Assembly (NCBI RefSeq): GCF_900108945.1
Contig: NZ_FNYE01000033.1
Location: forward strand, 1 to 64,000
Direction of reading: 5' to 3'
DNA length: 64,000 nt
DNA from: Paraburkholderia diazotrophica
GTDB taxonomy: Bacteria; Pseudomonadota; Gammaproteobacteria; Burkholderiales; Burkholderiaceae
A program made the translations under genes and the position numbers. The notes below the pieces were generated by a model. That model had not been told where the DNA came from and searched no databases. It was given only the letters and a program-made list of their open reading frames with translations. Within the stretch, counting starts at the first letter, position 1. Each line of letters starts with the position of its first letter. Below are positions 16,652 through 24,800 of this stretch, piece after piece.

Positions 16652-17977
16652 TTATTTGGCGTGCGAGTAGATCGCCTGATTGACGATGTTCTCCAGATGC
16701 TCCTGCTGTCCGCTGACATGGTGCGGCGCGATGTTCCGCTGCACGGCATCGCTTGCAAGCGACTCGAGCGTATAGCCGCCTGTGAGCACCTTGCGTCCGA
16801 ACTCGCTGTCCCAGCCCGCGTAGCGCTGCTTCCTGAATGCGTCGAGGCGGTCGTTTTCGACGAGATGCGCGGCGCGCTCCAGCGCGATGGCGATCACATC
16901 GATTGCGCCGATATGGCCATGCAGCAGATCTTCGGGATCGATGCTCTGACGGCGCACTTTCGCGTCGAAGTTCATGCCGCCCGTGGTAAAGCCGCCGTTA
17001 CGCAGGATCTCGTAGAACGCGAGCGTGAGTTCTTCGACACTATTTGGGAACTGGTCCGTATCCCAACCGTTTTGCGGATCGCCGCGATTCGCATCGACAC
17101 TACCGAAGATGCCCAGCGCAAATGCATTGGCGATTTCATGGTGGAACGAATGGCCCGCAAGCGTCGCATGATTCGCTTCGATGTTCACGCGGATTTCATT
17201 CTGCAAACCGAATTGCCTCAGAAAGCCGTGAACGGTGGCGACGTCATAGTCGTATTGATGCTTGGTCGGCTCTTGCGGTTTCGGCTCGATCAGCAGCGCG
17301 CCCTTGAAGCCGAGCTTGTGCTTGTGCTCGACGACCATGCTCATGAAGCGGCCCAACTGCTCGCGCTCGCGCTTGAGGTCGGTATTGAGCAGCGTGTCGT
17401 AGCCTTCGCGGCCGCCCCACAGCACATAATTCGCGCCGCCGAGCCGATGCGTCGCTTCGAGCGCGTGAAAGACCTGCGTGGCGGCAAACGCGAACACATC
17501 GGGATTCGGATTCGTCGCCGCGCCGGCTGCATAGCGCGGATTCGAAAAGAGATTCGCCGTGCCCCACAACAGCCTGACGCCCGTCTCCTGCTGCTTGCGC
17601 GCGAGCACGTCCGTCATCGCCTTGAAGTTGTTCACATACGTGGCGATGCTGTCGCCTTCGGGCGCGACGTCCGTGTCATGAAACGTATAGAAGGGCGTCC
17701 CCAGCTTCGCAAACAGCTCGAACGCGTGATCGGCTTTCATATGCGCCTTTTCGAGCGCGTCACCCGAACGATGCCACGGACGCTGGAACGTCCCCGCTCC
17801 GAAGATATCCGTGCCCGGCCACACGAACGTATGCCAGTAACAGACGGCAAGGCGCAGATGATCTTCGATGCGCTTGCCCAGCACCAGCTTGTTCTTGTCG
17901 TAATGGCGGTATGCGAACGGGTTGTCCGTCTGCGGGCCTTCGTAGCGCACAGCGGGCAAATGTTCGAAGTAAGACAT
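16652..17977 (-). CDS. xylA: xylose isomerase
   Basis: Converts D-xylose to D-xylulose in the cytoplasm, the first step of isomerase-route xylose use. The 441-residue length equals E. coli XylA (440). Active-site residues are all present: His100 and Asp103 (FHDTD), Lys233 with Glu231 (LLIEPKPQEPTKH), Glu267 and His270 (IEANHATLAGHSF), Asp295, Asp306, Asp308 and Asp338. VLWGGREGYDTLLNTD is the family signature. The start at 17977 has GGAGACG four to ten bases upstream; longer versions of the frame add an unrelated tail. It is divergent from xylR with a putative XylR element in the gap. No xylB (xylulokinase) follows it. Confidence 0.96.
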   Translation of the reverse strand: MSYFEHLPAVRYEGPQTDNPFAYRHYDKNKLVLGKRIEDHLRLAVCYWHTFVWPGTDIFGAGTFQRPWHRSGDALEKAHMKADHAFELFAKLGTPFYTFHDTDVAPEGDSIATYVNNFKAMTDVLARKQQETGVRLLWGTANLFSNPRYAAGAATNPNPDVFAFAATQVFHALEATHRLGGANYVLWGGREGYDTLLNTDLKREREQLGRFMSMVVEHKHKLGFKGALLIEPKPQEPTKHQYDYDVATVHGFLRQFGLQNEIRVNIEANHATLAGHSFHHEIANAFALGIFGSVDANRGDPQNGWDTDQFPNSVEELTLAFYEILRNGGFTTGGMNFDAKVRRQSIDPEDLLHGHIGAIDVIAIALERAAHLVENDRLDAFRKQRYAGWDSEFGRKVLTGGYTLESLASDAVQRNIAPHHVSGQQEHLENIVNQAIYSHAK

Positions 17978-18059
17978 GCGCGTCTCCTTGGGTATCGGCC
18001 CGACGTTGCATCGGGCCATGCATGATGTGACGCCATGCTGACCCTTGCCGCTTTGCGCG

Positions 18060-18096
18060 GCAATTGCGAAATTCGCCAGCGCGCTTGGTGATTCTT
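18060..18096. promoter_or_regulatory. putative XylR operator, copy 2 (xylA-xylR divergent region)
   Basis: GCAATTGCGAAAT at 18060-18072, GCCAGCGC at 18075-18082 and GATTCTT at 18090-18096, spaced exactly as in copy 1. An inverted repeat CGCCAGC (18074-18080) with GCTGGCG (18097-18103) overlaps it. It lies 83-119 bases upstream of the xylA start, a normal place for activation by an AraC-type regulator. Confidence 0.7.
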
Positions 18097-18291
18097 GCTG
18101 GCGCTTAAAATCCATTAGCAGGCAAGGGGAAGTGACGCCTAGAATAAGCAGAACACTTAAATGTCTTTGGCGAGCACCCCCCCGCTGAAGCGGCCGCAAA
18201 CATAAAAACGCAAATCCGGAGACGACGTGACGATCAACGTGACATTCAACGTAATGAGCGCGCCGCATTGCACCATGCGTCAGGAACTTCG

Positions 18292-19518
18292 ATGACACGA
18301 CAGCACGCCGCACAACGCACGCACCGGATCGCATTGCTCTTCAATGCGAACAAGGTGTACGACCGCGAGATCATCACGGGGATCGGCAATTACCTGCTGT
18401 CGACGCGCGTCGCGTGGGACCTGTTCCTCGAAGAAGATTTCCGCGCGCGGCTGAATGGCATCGAGTGCTTCGAAGGCGATGGCTTTATCGCGGACTTCGA
18501 CGATCCCGCCGTCTGTGAGGCATTGTCGAATTCGCATTTGCCTGTCGTTGCCGTCGGCGGATCGTATGAGGACGCGTCGAAGTATCCGCCGAATCTGCCG
18601 TATATCGCGACCGACAACATGCAACTGATGTCGCTCGCGTACAAGCATCTGATCGGCGCGGGGCTGCAACGCTTCGCGCTCTACAGCCTGCCCGAATCGC
18701 CGACGAACCGCTGGGCCCAGGAGCGCGAACTCGCTTTCGATGCGCTGTTGAAAGCGGATGGACTCGAAGGCGACGTGCATCGCGGACTGCCGACGAGCGC
18801 GCCCGTCTGGCACCAGGCCAGCGTGCAACTGACGGAGTGGCTGCAAAGCCTGCCGAAGCCCGTCGGCATCATAGCGGTGACGGATGCGCGCGCGCGTCAG
18901 GTGTTGCAGGCTTGTCTGATCAGCGGCATACCCGTGCCCGAGCAGGTGGCGATCATCGGCATCGACAACGATCCGCTGACGCGCTCGCTCACGCGCATTC
19001 CGTTGTCGTCGGTGATCCAGGGCACGGAGGAAATGGGCCGCACGGCCGCGCATCTGCTGCATCAGATGCTCGGCGGCGCGCGTTTCGCGGGACGCCGCAT
19101 TCTCGTGCCGCCCGTCGGCATCAACGTGTGCGAATCGACGAAGCATGAGCCGCTCGCAAGCCCCTACGTGATGCGCGCGCGCCACTATATCCGCCAGTAC
19201 GCGTGCCAGGGCATCAAGACGGAACAGGTGGCCGACTATGTGGGTGTGTCGCGCTCGTCGCTCGAAGATTACTTCCGGCGCGAACTCGGTTGCACCGTGC
19301 ATCAGGAGATCCTCAAGCACAAGCTCGATGTGGCGAAACAGTTGCTTGCGCAGCAGGACATGTCGAGCGCCGAAGTCGCGATACGCTGTGGCTTCACTTC
19401 GTTGCAGTACATGTACGCCGTGTTTCGCCGCGAACTCGACTGCACGCCGCGCGAGTATCAGGAGCGCATGGAGGCCGCGCAGCAGTCGCGCTCAGCGTCA
19501 TCGTCGCAAATGCCTTAA
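18292..19518 (+). CDS. xylR: xylose operon transcriptional activator (AraC-type HTH with LacI-like sensor)
   Basis: A 408-residue regulator with a periplasmic-binding-protein-like N-terminal domain that would bind D-xylose, starting at HRIALLFNANKVYDREIITG and including IGIDNDPLTRSLTRIPLSSV. The C-terminal AraC domain has two helix-turn-helix units (VADYVGVSRSSLEDYFRREL and SAEVAIRCGFTSLQYMYAVF). Domain order and length match E. coli XylR (392). The start at 18292 was chosen because it has AGGAAC upstream and matches family N-termini. It is transcribed away from xylA and should activate both xylA and xylFGH when xylose is present. Confidence 0.93.
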   Translation: MTRQHAAQRTHRIALLFNANKVYDREIITGIGNYLLSTRVAWDLFLEEDFRARLNGIECFEGDGFIADFDDPAVCEALSNSHLPVVAVGGSYEDASKYPPNLPYIATDNMQLMSLAYKHLIGAGLQRFALYSLPESPTNRWAQERELAFDALLKADGLEGDVHRGLPTSAPVWHQASVQLTEWLQSLPKPVGIIAVTDARARQVLQACLISGIPVPEQVAIIGIDNDPLTRSLTRIPLSSVIQGTEEMGRTAAHLLHQMLGGARFAGRRILVPPVGINVCESTKHEPLASPYVMRARHYIRQYACQGIKTEQVADYVGVSRSSLEDYFRRELGCTVHQEILKHKLDVAKQLLAQQDMSSAEVAIRCGFTSLQYMYAVFRRELDCTPREYQERMEAAQQSRSASSSQMP

Positions 19519-19578
19519 TCTGGTCTCACATTCTGGTTCTACCTTCGCCTCACACTCGGGTCTCAACAAACGACCGAC

Positions 19579-20670
19579 ATGAATTTCGCCGACATGCAAA
19601 GCACCGACACCTCCACTTCTTCCAGCGTGCAGATCGAGCGCTGGGGCACGTTGCCCGGTCTCGGCGACATTCGTCTGTTCACGCTGCGCAACGCGCACGG
19701 GATGCGCGCGACGATCAGCGATTTCGGCGCGACGCTCGTCTCCTGGCATGCGCCCGACCGCGCGGGCCGCGTCGCCGATGTGCTGCTCGGTCACGACACG
19801 CCCGCCGACTATCTGGCGAGCCGCTGGTTCTTCGGCTCGACGATCGGCCGCTGGGCGAACCGCATCGCGCATGCGCGCTTTACGCTCGACGGCGTCACGT
19901 ACCAGCTCGATCGCAACGAAGGGGACAATCTGCTGCACGGCGGCGCAAGCGGCTTTCACAAGGCGCTATGGACGGCGCGCGAAGTGGATGGCGCGCTCGT
20001 GTTCTCGCATGAATCGCCGGAAGGCGATGCGGGCTTTCCGGGCGCCGTGACGGCCACCGTGCGCTACGCGCTCGACGACGACGGCGCGCTGACGATCGAC
20101 TACGATGCGACAGCCGATGCGCCCACGCCCATCAGCCTCACGAATCACGCGTACTTCAATCTGTCCGGCGACGCGCTTGCCGATGCTTCCGACATTCGCG
20201 GCCACGTCATCTCGATCGATGCGGACGCATTCTTCGCCATCGACGACGCGATGATCCCGATCGAACGGAAGGACGTCGCGGGCAGCGTGTTCGACTTTCG
20301 CACGGGCGCACCCATCGGCGCGCGGCTCGACTGGCCCGATGCGCAACTTGCGCGCGCGAGCGGCTTCGATCACTGCTACGTGCTGCGCGATGCTCCCAAC
20401 GCATTGCGCACGGCCGCCGTGCTCTACGATCCCGTGAGCGGCCGCGATCTCACCGTATCGACGAACGCACAGGGCATGCAGTTCTACACGGGCAACTTTC
20501 TCGCCGGCGTGAAGGGCCGCAACGGCAGGACGTATTGCAAGCACGCCGCGTTGTGCCTCGAAACGGGCGCGTTTCCGAACCAGATCAACATGCCGGACGC
20601 GCAAGCCGTCGTGCTGCGGCCCGGCGCACACTACCAGCACACCACCGTCTACCGGCTCGGCGTCCGTTGA
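19579..20670 (+). CDS. galM: aldose 1-epimerase (mutarotase)
   Basis: Interconverts alpha and beta anomers of free aldoses, supplying the anomer used by downstream enzymes. The 363-residue protein has the expected catalytic pair: His190 in LTNHAYFNL as acid and Glu328 in LCLETGAFPNQIN as base, with Arg95 (RWANRI) and His120 (LLHGG) also conserved. It follows xylR by 60 bases on the same strand, so it is probably co-transcribed and serves xylose, although the family also handles galactose and glucose. No strong ribosome-binding site stands before the ATG; an in-frame ATG five codons later is possible. Confidence 0.92.
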   Translation: MNFADMQSTDTSTSSSVQIERWGTLPGLGDIRLFTLRNAHGMRATISDFGATLVSWHAPDRAGRVADVLLGHDTPADYLASRWFFGSTIGRWANRIAHARFTLDGVTYQLDRNEGDNLLHGGASGFHKALWTAREVDGALVFSHESPEGDAGFPGAVTATVRYALDDDGALTIDYDATADAPTPISLTNHAYFNLSGDALADASDIRGHVISIDADAFFAIDDAMIPIERKDVAGSVFDFRTGAPIGARLDWPDAQLARASGFDHCYVLRDAPNALRTAAVLYDPVSGRDLTVSTNAQGMQFYTGNFLAGVKGRNGRTYCKHAALCLETGAFPNQINMPDAQAVVLRPGAHYQHTTVYRLGVR

Positions 20671-21044
20671 GAGCTGAAGCCATCGCACGCGGCTTGCCGT
20701 AATCCGTCGAAACATTGACGGTGTTGTAAATCGCGCTCGGCGATTGCGGCATTCACTACGCCGTGAAATCATAAGCACCCTTAGACGGTCGCTGATTCGA
20801 TTGAAAATCCGATCGCATATCTGATCGTCGAATCCGTCGAATCTGATCGCCGAGCCAGCCCACTGCAGCGCCCCATTCATGGGCAACGCGGCCAGCCAGC
20901 CATGCCATCGCGTCCTTGCGCCGATGGCCCATCCGTGTCGAAGCGCCAAGCCCGCCGCATCGTCTCAGACTGCGGCGCGGCTTCGCTTGCGCAGCGGTTG
21001 AGATCCGTTGCGGCCGCACGCTGTCTTGCCCCTTGGAGCAACCT
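20671..21044. other. non-coding stretch after galM with short direct repeats
   Basis: No gene is seen. CGTCGAATC occurs twice in tandem at 20826-20843, flanked on both sides by CTGAT. The region probably carries the promoter of the PepSY-type gene. Confidence 0.4.
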
Positions 21045-21749
21045 GTGAATACACCCGAAACCGTCGTCATCGATCCCGCCACACGCGGCAACGGCCAGAA
21101 CAAGCGCCAGAGCAACGGCATGCCGCCCGCCAGCTCGCGCCGCATCACGTTCATCAAATGGTTGCGCAAGGTGCACAGCTGGGTCGGTTTGTGGGGCGCC
21201 GCGCTCGGCCTGCTGATGGGCACGAGCGGCTTTCTGCTGAACCATCGTGCGGGGCCGCTGCGTGTATCGACGGGCGAGCCGCAAGTCGAGTCGCTACAGG
21301 TTCGAGTGCCGCAGCCCGCGCCCGAATCGCCGCGCGATCTCGCCAAATGGCTCAAGCAGGAACTGAAGGTGCAAGGCAAGCCCGGGCGCATGCAGAAGGA
21401 GCCGGCGCATCCCGTCGCGTGGGGCGATCGCGAGACCATTCAGCCCGAGCGCTGGCAGCTCTCGTTCGCGACGCCGAACGAGAACACGTCAGCGGAGTAC
21501 TGGGTCGGTAACGACTACGTGAGTGTCAAGCGCAGCGCCAATACGTTCCTCGCGACGCTCACGAATCTGCACAAGGGCGTCGGCCTGAGCGTCGGCTGGG
21601 TGCTGCTGATCGACACCTTCGCGGGCGGCGTGATCCTGCTGTCGCTGACTGGCGTGCTGCTATGGACGCAGTTGAACAAACGAAGAACGATCGGCGCCGT
21701 GCTGGTGCTCGGATCGATCGTCGCGGCAGTCGTGACGGGGCTCGCTTAA
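21045..21749 (+). CDS. PepSY-associated membrane protein, GTG start
   Basis: A 234-residue inner-membrane protein. Hydrophobic helices are at about 45-66, 182-207 and 215-233, each pair flanked by a His motif: KVHSWVGLWGAALGLLMG (42-59) and NLHKGVGLSVGW (174-185). This is the short form of the PepSY-associated TM family, often found with siderophore receptors and ferric reductases, where paired His may hold heme. A periplasmic domain of about 110 residues lies between helices one and two. The GTG start at 21045 has GGAGCA upstream and begins just before the Pro/Asn-rich leader. A terminator follows at 21821-21859. Confidence 0.75.
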   Translation: MNTPETVVIDPATRGNGQNKRQSNGMPPASSRRITFIKWLRKVHSWVGLWGAALGLLMGTSGFLLNHRAGPLRVSTGEPQVESLQVRVPQPAPESPRDLAKWLKQELKVQGKPGRMQKEPAHPVAWGDRETIQPERWQLSFATPNENTSAEYWVGNDYVSVKRSANTFLATLTNLHKGVGLSVGWVLLIDTFAGGVILLSLTGVLLWTQLNKRRTIGAVLVLGSIVAAVVTGLA

Positions 21750-21751
21750 CG

Positions 21752-21795
21752 CTGCGTTCACACTGCGTTCACGCTGCATTCGCGCTCCATTCGCA
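21752..21795. repeat. four tandem 11-bp degenerate repeats
   Basis: Units CTGCGTTCACA, CTGCGTTCACG, CTGCATTCGCG and CTCCATTCGCA run end to end directly after the PepSY-type stop codon. Divergence rises along the array, as in an ageing slippage product. Confidence 0.8.
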
Positions 21796-21820
21796 CGACG
21801 ACGCACGTTCGAACAGACGA

Positions 21821-21859
21821 GGGCAATGCGCAGCCACATGACTGCGCATCGCCCTTTTT
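21821..21859 (+). terminator. rho-independent terminator of the PepSY-type gene
   Basis: GGGCAATGCGCAG (21821-21833) pairs with CTGCGCATCGCCC (21842-21854) with one internal mismatch, then TTTTT. It ends the plus-strand unit before the convergent SDR gene. Confidence 0.85.
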
Positions 21860-21907
21860 CTCATCGGGACTTCGCGTTTCGAAGTACAGGGTCAGTACTT
21901 CGCACGC

Positions 21908-22681
21908 TTATCCGCGGAACATCGGCGCACCCATCGGCGCGCCCGTGTTGCCGCCGTCGACGACGATCTCCGCTGCCGTGATCCCTGACGACGCATTCGA
22001 CGCGAGGAACACGGCCGCCTGCGCGACTTCTTCGGCATCGGCGAGCCGGTTCATCGGGATCATCGGTTTCATTGCCGCTTCGGTGGCGTCGAGCGTCACG
22101 CCTTCACGGTCGCCGCGCGTCCAGATCGGCGTGCGCGTCGCGCCCGGAATGACCGTGTTCACGCGAATCCCGCGTGTTACCAGTTCCGCCGCGAGCACGC
22201 GGGCCATGCCGGAGATTGCGGCCTTCGACGCCGAATAAGCCGCCGAGCCGGGACGCCCCAGCTCGCGCATCACCGAGCCGTTCAGCACGATCGCGCCGCC
22301 CTCGCCCATCAGCGGCACGGCGGCCTGCACCGTCAGGAATACGGCCGTGACGTTGGTGCGCATGATCGATTCGAACTTTTCCGCCGTCGTATCGCCGACG
22401 GGCGTCGCGCCGCTCACGCCCGCATTCGCGAACACGATGTCCAGCTTGCCGAACTTGTCGCCGATCACCTTCATGACTTCATCGATGGCCTTCGGATCGT
22501 TCACGTCCGCGCGGATCGGCAGCGCGTTCGGGCCGAGTTCGGCGACGGCTTCGTCGAGCTTGGCCTGGTCGCGGCCCGTGATCGCGACGCGCGCGCCCTG
22601 CGCGATCAGCAACCGCGCCGTCGCAAAACCGATGCCGCTGTTGCCGCCCGTGACGAGCGCCGTCCTGTTTTCGAATGACAT
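21908..22681 (-). CDS. short-chain dehydrogenase/reductase
   Basis: A 257-residue classical SDR oxidoreductase using NAD(P)H. The Rossmann motif is TGGNSGIGFA (11-20), NAG is at 86-88, and the catalytic set is Ser136, Tyr149 and Lys153 (YSASK). The residue after the second strand is Arg37 (TGRD), which favours NADPH. The C-terminus is the usual GxxxPMGAPMF-type end. The substrate cannot be told. GGAG stands upstream of the ATG. It is divergent from a TetR regulator with a palindrome between them, a layout typical of repressor and target. Confidence 0.88.
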   Translation of the reverse strand: MSFENRTALVTGGNSGIGFATARLLIAQGARVAITGRDQAKLDEAVAELGPNALPIRADVNDPKAIDEVMKVIGDKFGKLDIVFANAGVSGATPVGDTTAEKFESIMRTNVTAVFLTVQAAVPLMGEGGAIVLNGSVMRELGRPGSAAYSASKAAISGMARVLAAELVTRGIRVNTVIPGATRTPIWTRGDREGVTLDATEAAMKPMIPMNRLADAEEVAQAAVFLASNASSGITAAEIVVDGGNTGAPMGAPMFRG

Positions 22682-22736
22682 TGCACTTCTCCAGAGTTGA
22701 TAGATGAGGCGGACATCCGCCCGCAGCTGCTTTATA

Positions 22737-22750
22737 ATTGCAACTGCAAT
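22737..22750. promoter_or_regulatory. palindrome in the SDR-tetR divergent promoter, probable TetR operator
   Basis: ATTGCA-AC-TGCAAT (22737-22750) overlaps a TATAAT at 22733-22738 on the plus strand and lies beside TATAAA on the minus strand. One repressor bound here could cover both promoters. Confidence 0.7.
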
Positions 22751-22842
22751 CTTAATTTAATGATAGTGACCGCAATGAATGCGTGTCAAGCGCTTTTTGC
22801 ATCGGCGTTCGCGTCGCTATTGTTCGGTGGGACGGAAGAGTG

Positions 22843-23433
22843 ATGAAAGTAAGCAAGGAAAAGGCGGCGCAGAACCGCGCGGCCCTTGTCGAGACGGCCG
22901 CGCGGCTGATCCGCGAGCGGGGCATCGACGGCGTCGGCGTGGCCGAGATCGGCAAGGCGGCGGGGCTCACGCACGGCGCGCTGTACGCGCACTTCAAATC
23001 GAAGGAGGCGCTCGCGGCAGAAGCGCTTGCGTACGGGCTGCAAGTCAGCCACGAGCGGATGACGACGCCGCGCGATGGCCATATGCCAAGCCTCGGCGAG
23101 CTGCTCGACAGTTATTTGTCGGAGGAAAGACGCGACGACATCGCCAATGGCTGCGCGATGGCGGCGTCAGCGAGCGAGATCGGACGGCAGGACGAGACGA
23201 TTAGCGCGCGCTATAGCGAAGGATTCGAGAACATGGTCGACGTGTTCGAGAAACATCTGCACGCGCGCAAGGCAAAGGGCAACGCGCGAGAGAAGGCGAT
23301 TGCGATCGCGACGGCGCTGATCGGCGGCATCGCGGCTTCGCGTGCGGTGCTGAAGGCGCGACCGGAACTGGCGAATGAGATTCTGCGCGCGGTGCGGCGC
23401 ACGGTCGGCGAGATTGTGGGAGAAAAGGTCTGA
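22843..23433 (+). CDS. TetR-family transcriptional regulator
   Basis: A 196-residue repressor. The N-terminal helix-turn-helix is RGIDGVGVAEIGKAAGLTHG followed by ALYAHFKSKEALAAEAL, the standard TetR block. The C-terminal ligand domain includes NGCAMAASASEIGRQD, resembling regulators of the AcrR/NemR-like group that respond to small electrophiles or drugs. The start at 22843 has GGAAGAG upstream and begins with Lys-rich residues as in relatives. It is divergent from the SDR gene and probably represses it and itself through the palindrome at 22737-22750. The inducer is unknown. Confidence 0.88.
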   Translation: MKVSKEKAAQNRAALVETAARLIRERGIDGVGVAEIGKAAGLTHGALYAHFKSKEALAAEALAYGLQVSHERMTTPRDGHMPSLGELLDSYLSEERRDDIANGCAMAASASEIGRQDETISARYSEGFENMVDVFEKHLHARKAKGNAREKAIAIATALIGGIAASRAVLKARPELANEILRAVRRTVGEIVGEKV

Positions 23434-23608
23434 AAGCAGTGTTTGCGACGAACTGAAACAAAACAGCGACGCGCCCTGCACTACCGCGTGCTCGCGGCCT
23501 TGAACTCCTGCATGCGATGGTCAATAGTTTAAAGCGAACCGCGTCGTGTGAAGTTTGCGAGGCACTTCTCTTTGCATGAGCGCGGCATCATCGAGCAAGG
23601 AGTGCATC

Positions 23609-23920
23609 GTGCATAAAATCACCGTTTCTCTTCATGTCACCACAGCTCTCGCGCTAGCGCTAAGCGCGGGTCTATCACAGGCGCAGGGACTCTCTGTTTA
23701 TGACGACATGAACGCGCCGATGAACAACACGCGCCTGATGCCCACAGCGCCGCTCGGCAGCGAATACCCGACGCATGGCAACCAGCAGGCGGGCGAACTC
23801 AATCTGAATCCGATCGACCCGCGCGCGCAACTGGTGAACGGTCTGCCGAACAATGCGAACTCGGGCGGTTATGGATCGCCGCTTGCCGGAGTGCATACGG
23901 TTGCACAACCGGGGCAGTGA
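23609..23920 (+). CDS. small secreted protein of unknown function, GTG start
   Basis: A 103-residue protein not recognised as a known family. It starts at GTG with AAGGAG six bases upstream, which decides the start over an upstream ATG. Residues 1-26 are a Sec signal peptide (HKITVSLHVTTALALALSAG, cleavage after SQAQ). The mature part is short, rich in Asn, Pro and Gly, with no Cys and no clear secondary structure (NAPMNNTRLMPTAP, NLNPIDPRAQLVNGLPNNAN). It stands alone between the TetR gene and the end of the sugar ABC operon. Expression is plausible from the signals, but function is open. Confidence 0.65.
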   Translation: MHKITVSLHVTTALALALSAGLSQAQGLSVYDDMNAPMNNTRLMPTAPLGSEYPTHGNQQAGELNLNPIDPRAQLVNGLPNNANSGGYGSPLAGVHTVAQPGQ

Positions 23921-23938
23921 CGTATCGCAATCGCAGCA

Positions 23939-24790
23939 TTATCCCTTGGTCGCGCCGAACGTGAGGCCCGCAACGAAGTGCTTCTGCATCGCGAAGAACA
24001 TCGCGACGGAAGGCAGCGCAGCGAGAATCGAACCCGCCGACACGAGATTCCACGCCGTCGTCCATTGCCCTTTGAGCGCAGCGACGCCCACTGTGATCGG
24101 CGCGGCCTCGTCGCCTTGCGTCAGGCACAGCGCCCAGAAGTAGTCGTTCCAGACGAACGTGAAGACGAGAATCGAGAGCGCGGCGAGTGCGGGACGAATC
24201 AACGGCAACACGATGCGAAAGAACACCGTCCATTCGCCCGCGCCTTCGATGCGCGCCGCCTCGACCAGTTCATATGGCAACTGCTTGATGAAGTTACGCA
24301 GAAAAAGCGCGCAAAAGCCCGTCTGAAACGACACGTGAAAGAGAATGAGCGCATACAGCGTGTTGAAGAGCCCTAAGCTCAGCGACAGGTCGCGCACGGG
24401 AATCATCAGAATCTGGATCGGCACGAAGTTGCCCGCGACGAACGTCGCGAAGAGCGTGGTGTTGCCGCGAAACCGGTAGACGGCCAACGCGAAGCCCGCC
24501 ATCGCCGCGAGCGCAATCGAACCGATCACGGAGGGCACCGTGATCAGCACGCTATTCCAGAAGTAATGCAGCATCGGCGATGTGGTGAGCGCTTCGCGGT
24601 AGTTGTCGATGAAGGCGATGTGCTTCGGCCAGCCCCAGTAATTGCCTTCGCTCAGTTCCTCCGTCGAGCGCACCGACGTGATGAGCACCGCGATCATCGG
24701 CAACAGCCAGATCAAAAGCGCAATGGGCAACGAAAGTTTGTACAGGCGCCGGTTGAACGGCTTCCATTTCGCAACGGGCATCGGATACAT
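23939..24790 (-). CDS. carbohydrate ABC transporter permease (MalG/LacG type)
   Basis: A 283-residue inner-membrane permease, one of two channel subunits of the oligosaccharide importer encoded here. Six hydrophobic helices are visible. The EAA loop that touches the ATPase is YELVEAARIEGAGEWTVFFR, and FVWNDYFWALCL is the usual late motif of MalG-like permeases. The start at 24790 has AAGGAG eight bases upstream. It follows its partner permease by ten bases and ends the operon. The tail GLTFGATKG is a standard MalG-type C-terminus. Confidence 0.92.
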   Translation of the reverse strand: MYPMPVAKWKPFNRRLYKLSLPIALLIWLLPMIAVLITSVRSTEELSEGNYWGWPKHIAFIDNYREALTTSPMLHYFWNSVLITVPSVIGSIALAAMAGFALAVYRFRGNTTLFATFVAGNFVPIQILMIPVRDLSLSLGLFNTLYALILFHVSFQTGFCALFLRNFIKQLPYELVEAARIEGAGEWTVFFRIVLPLIRPALAALSILVFTFVWNDYFWALCLTQGDEAAPITVGVAALKGQWTTAWNLVSAGSILAALPSVAMFFAMQKHFVAGLTFGATKG

Positions 24791-24800
24791 GGTCCGCTCC

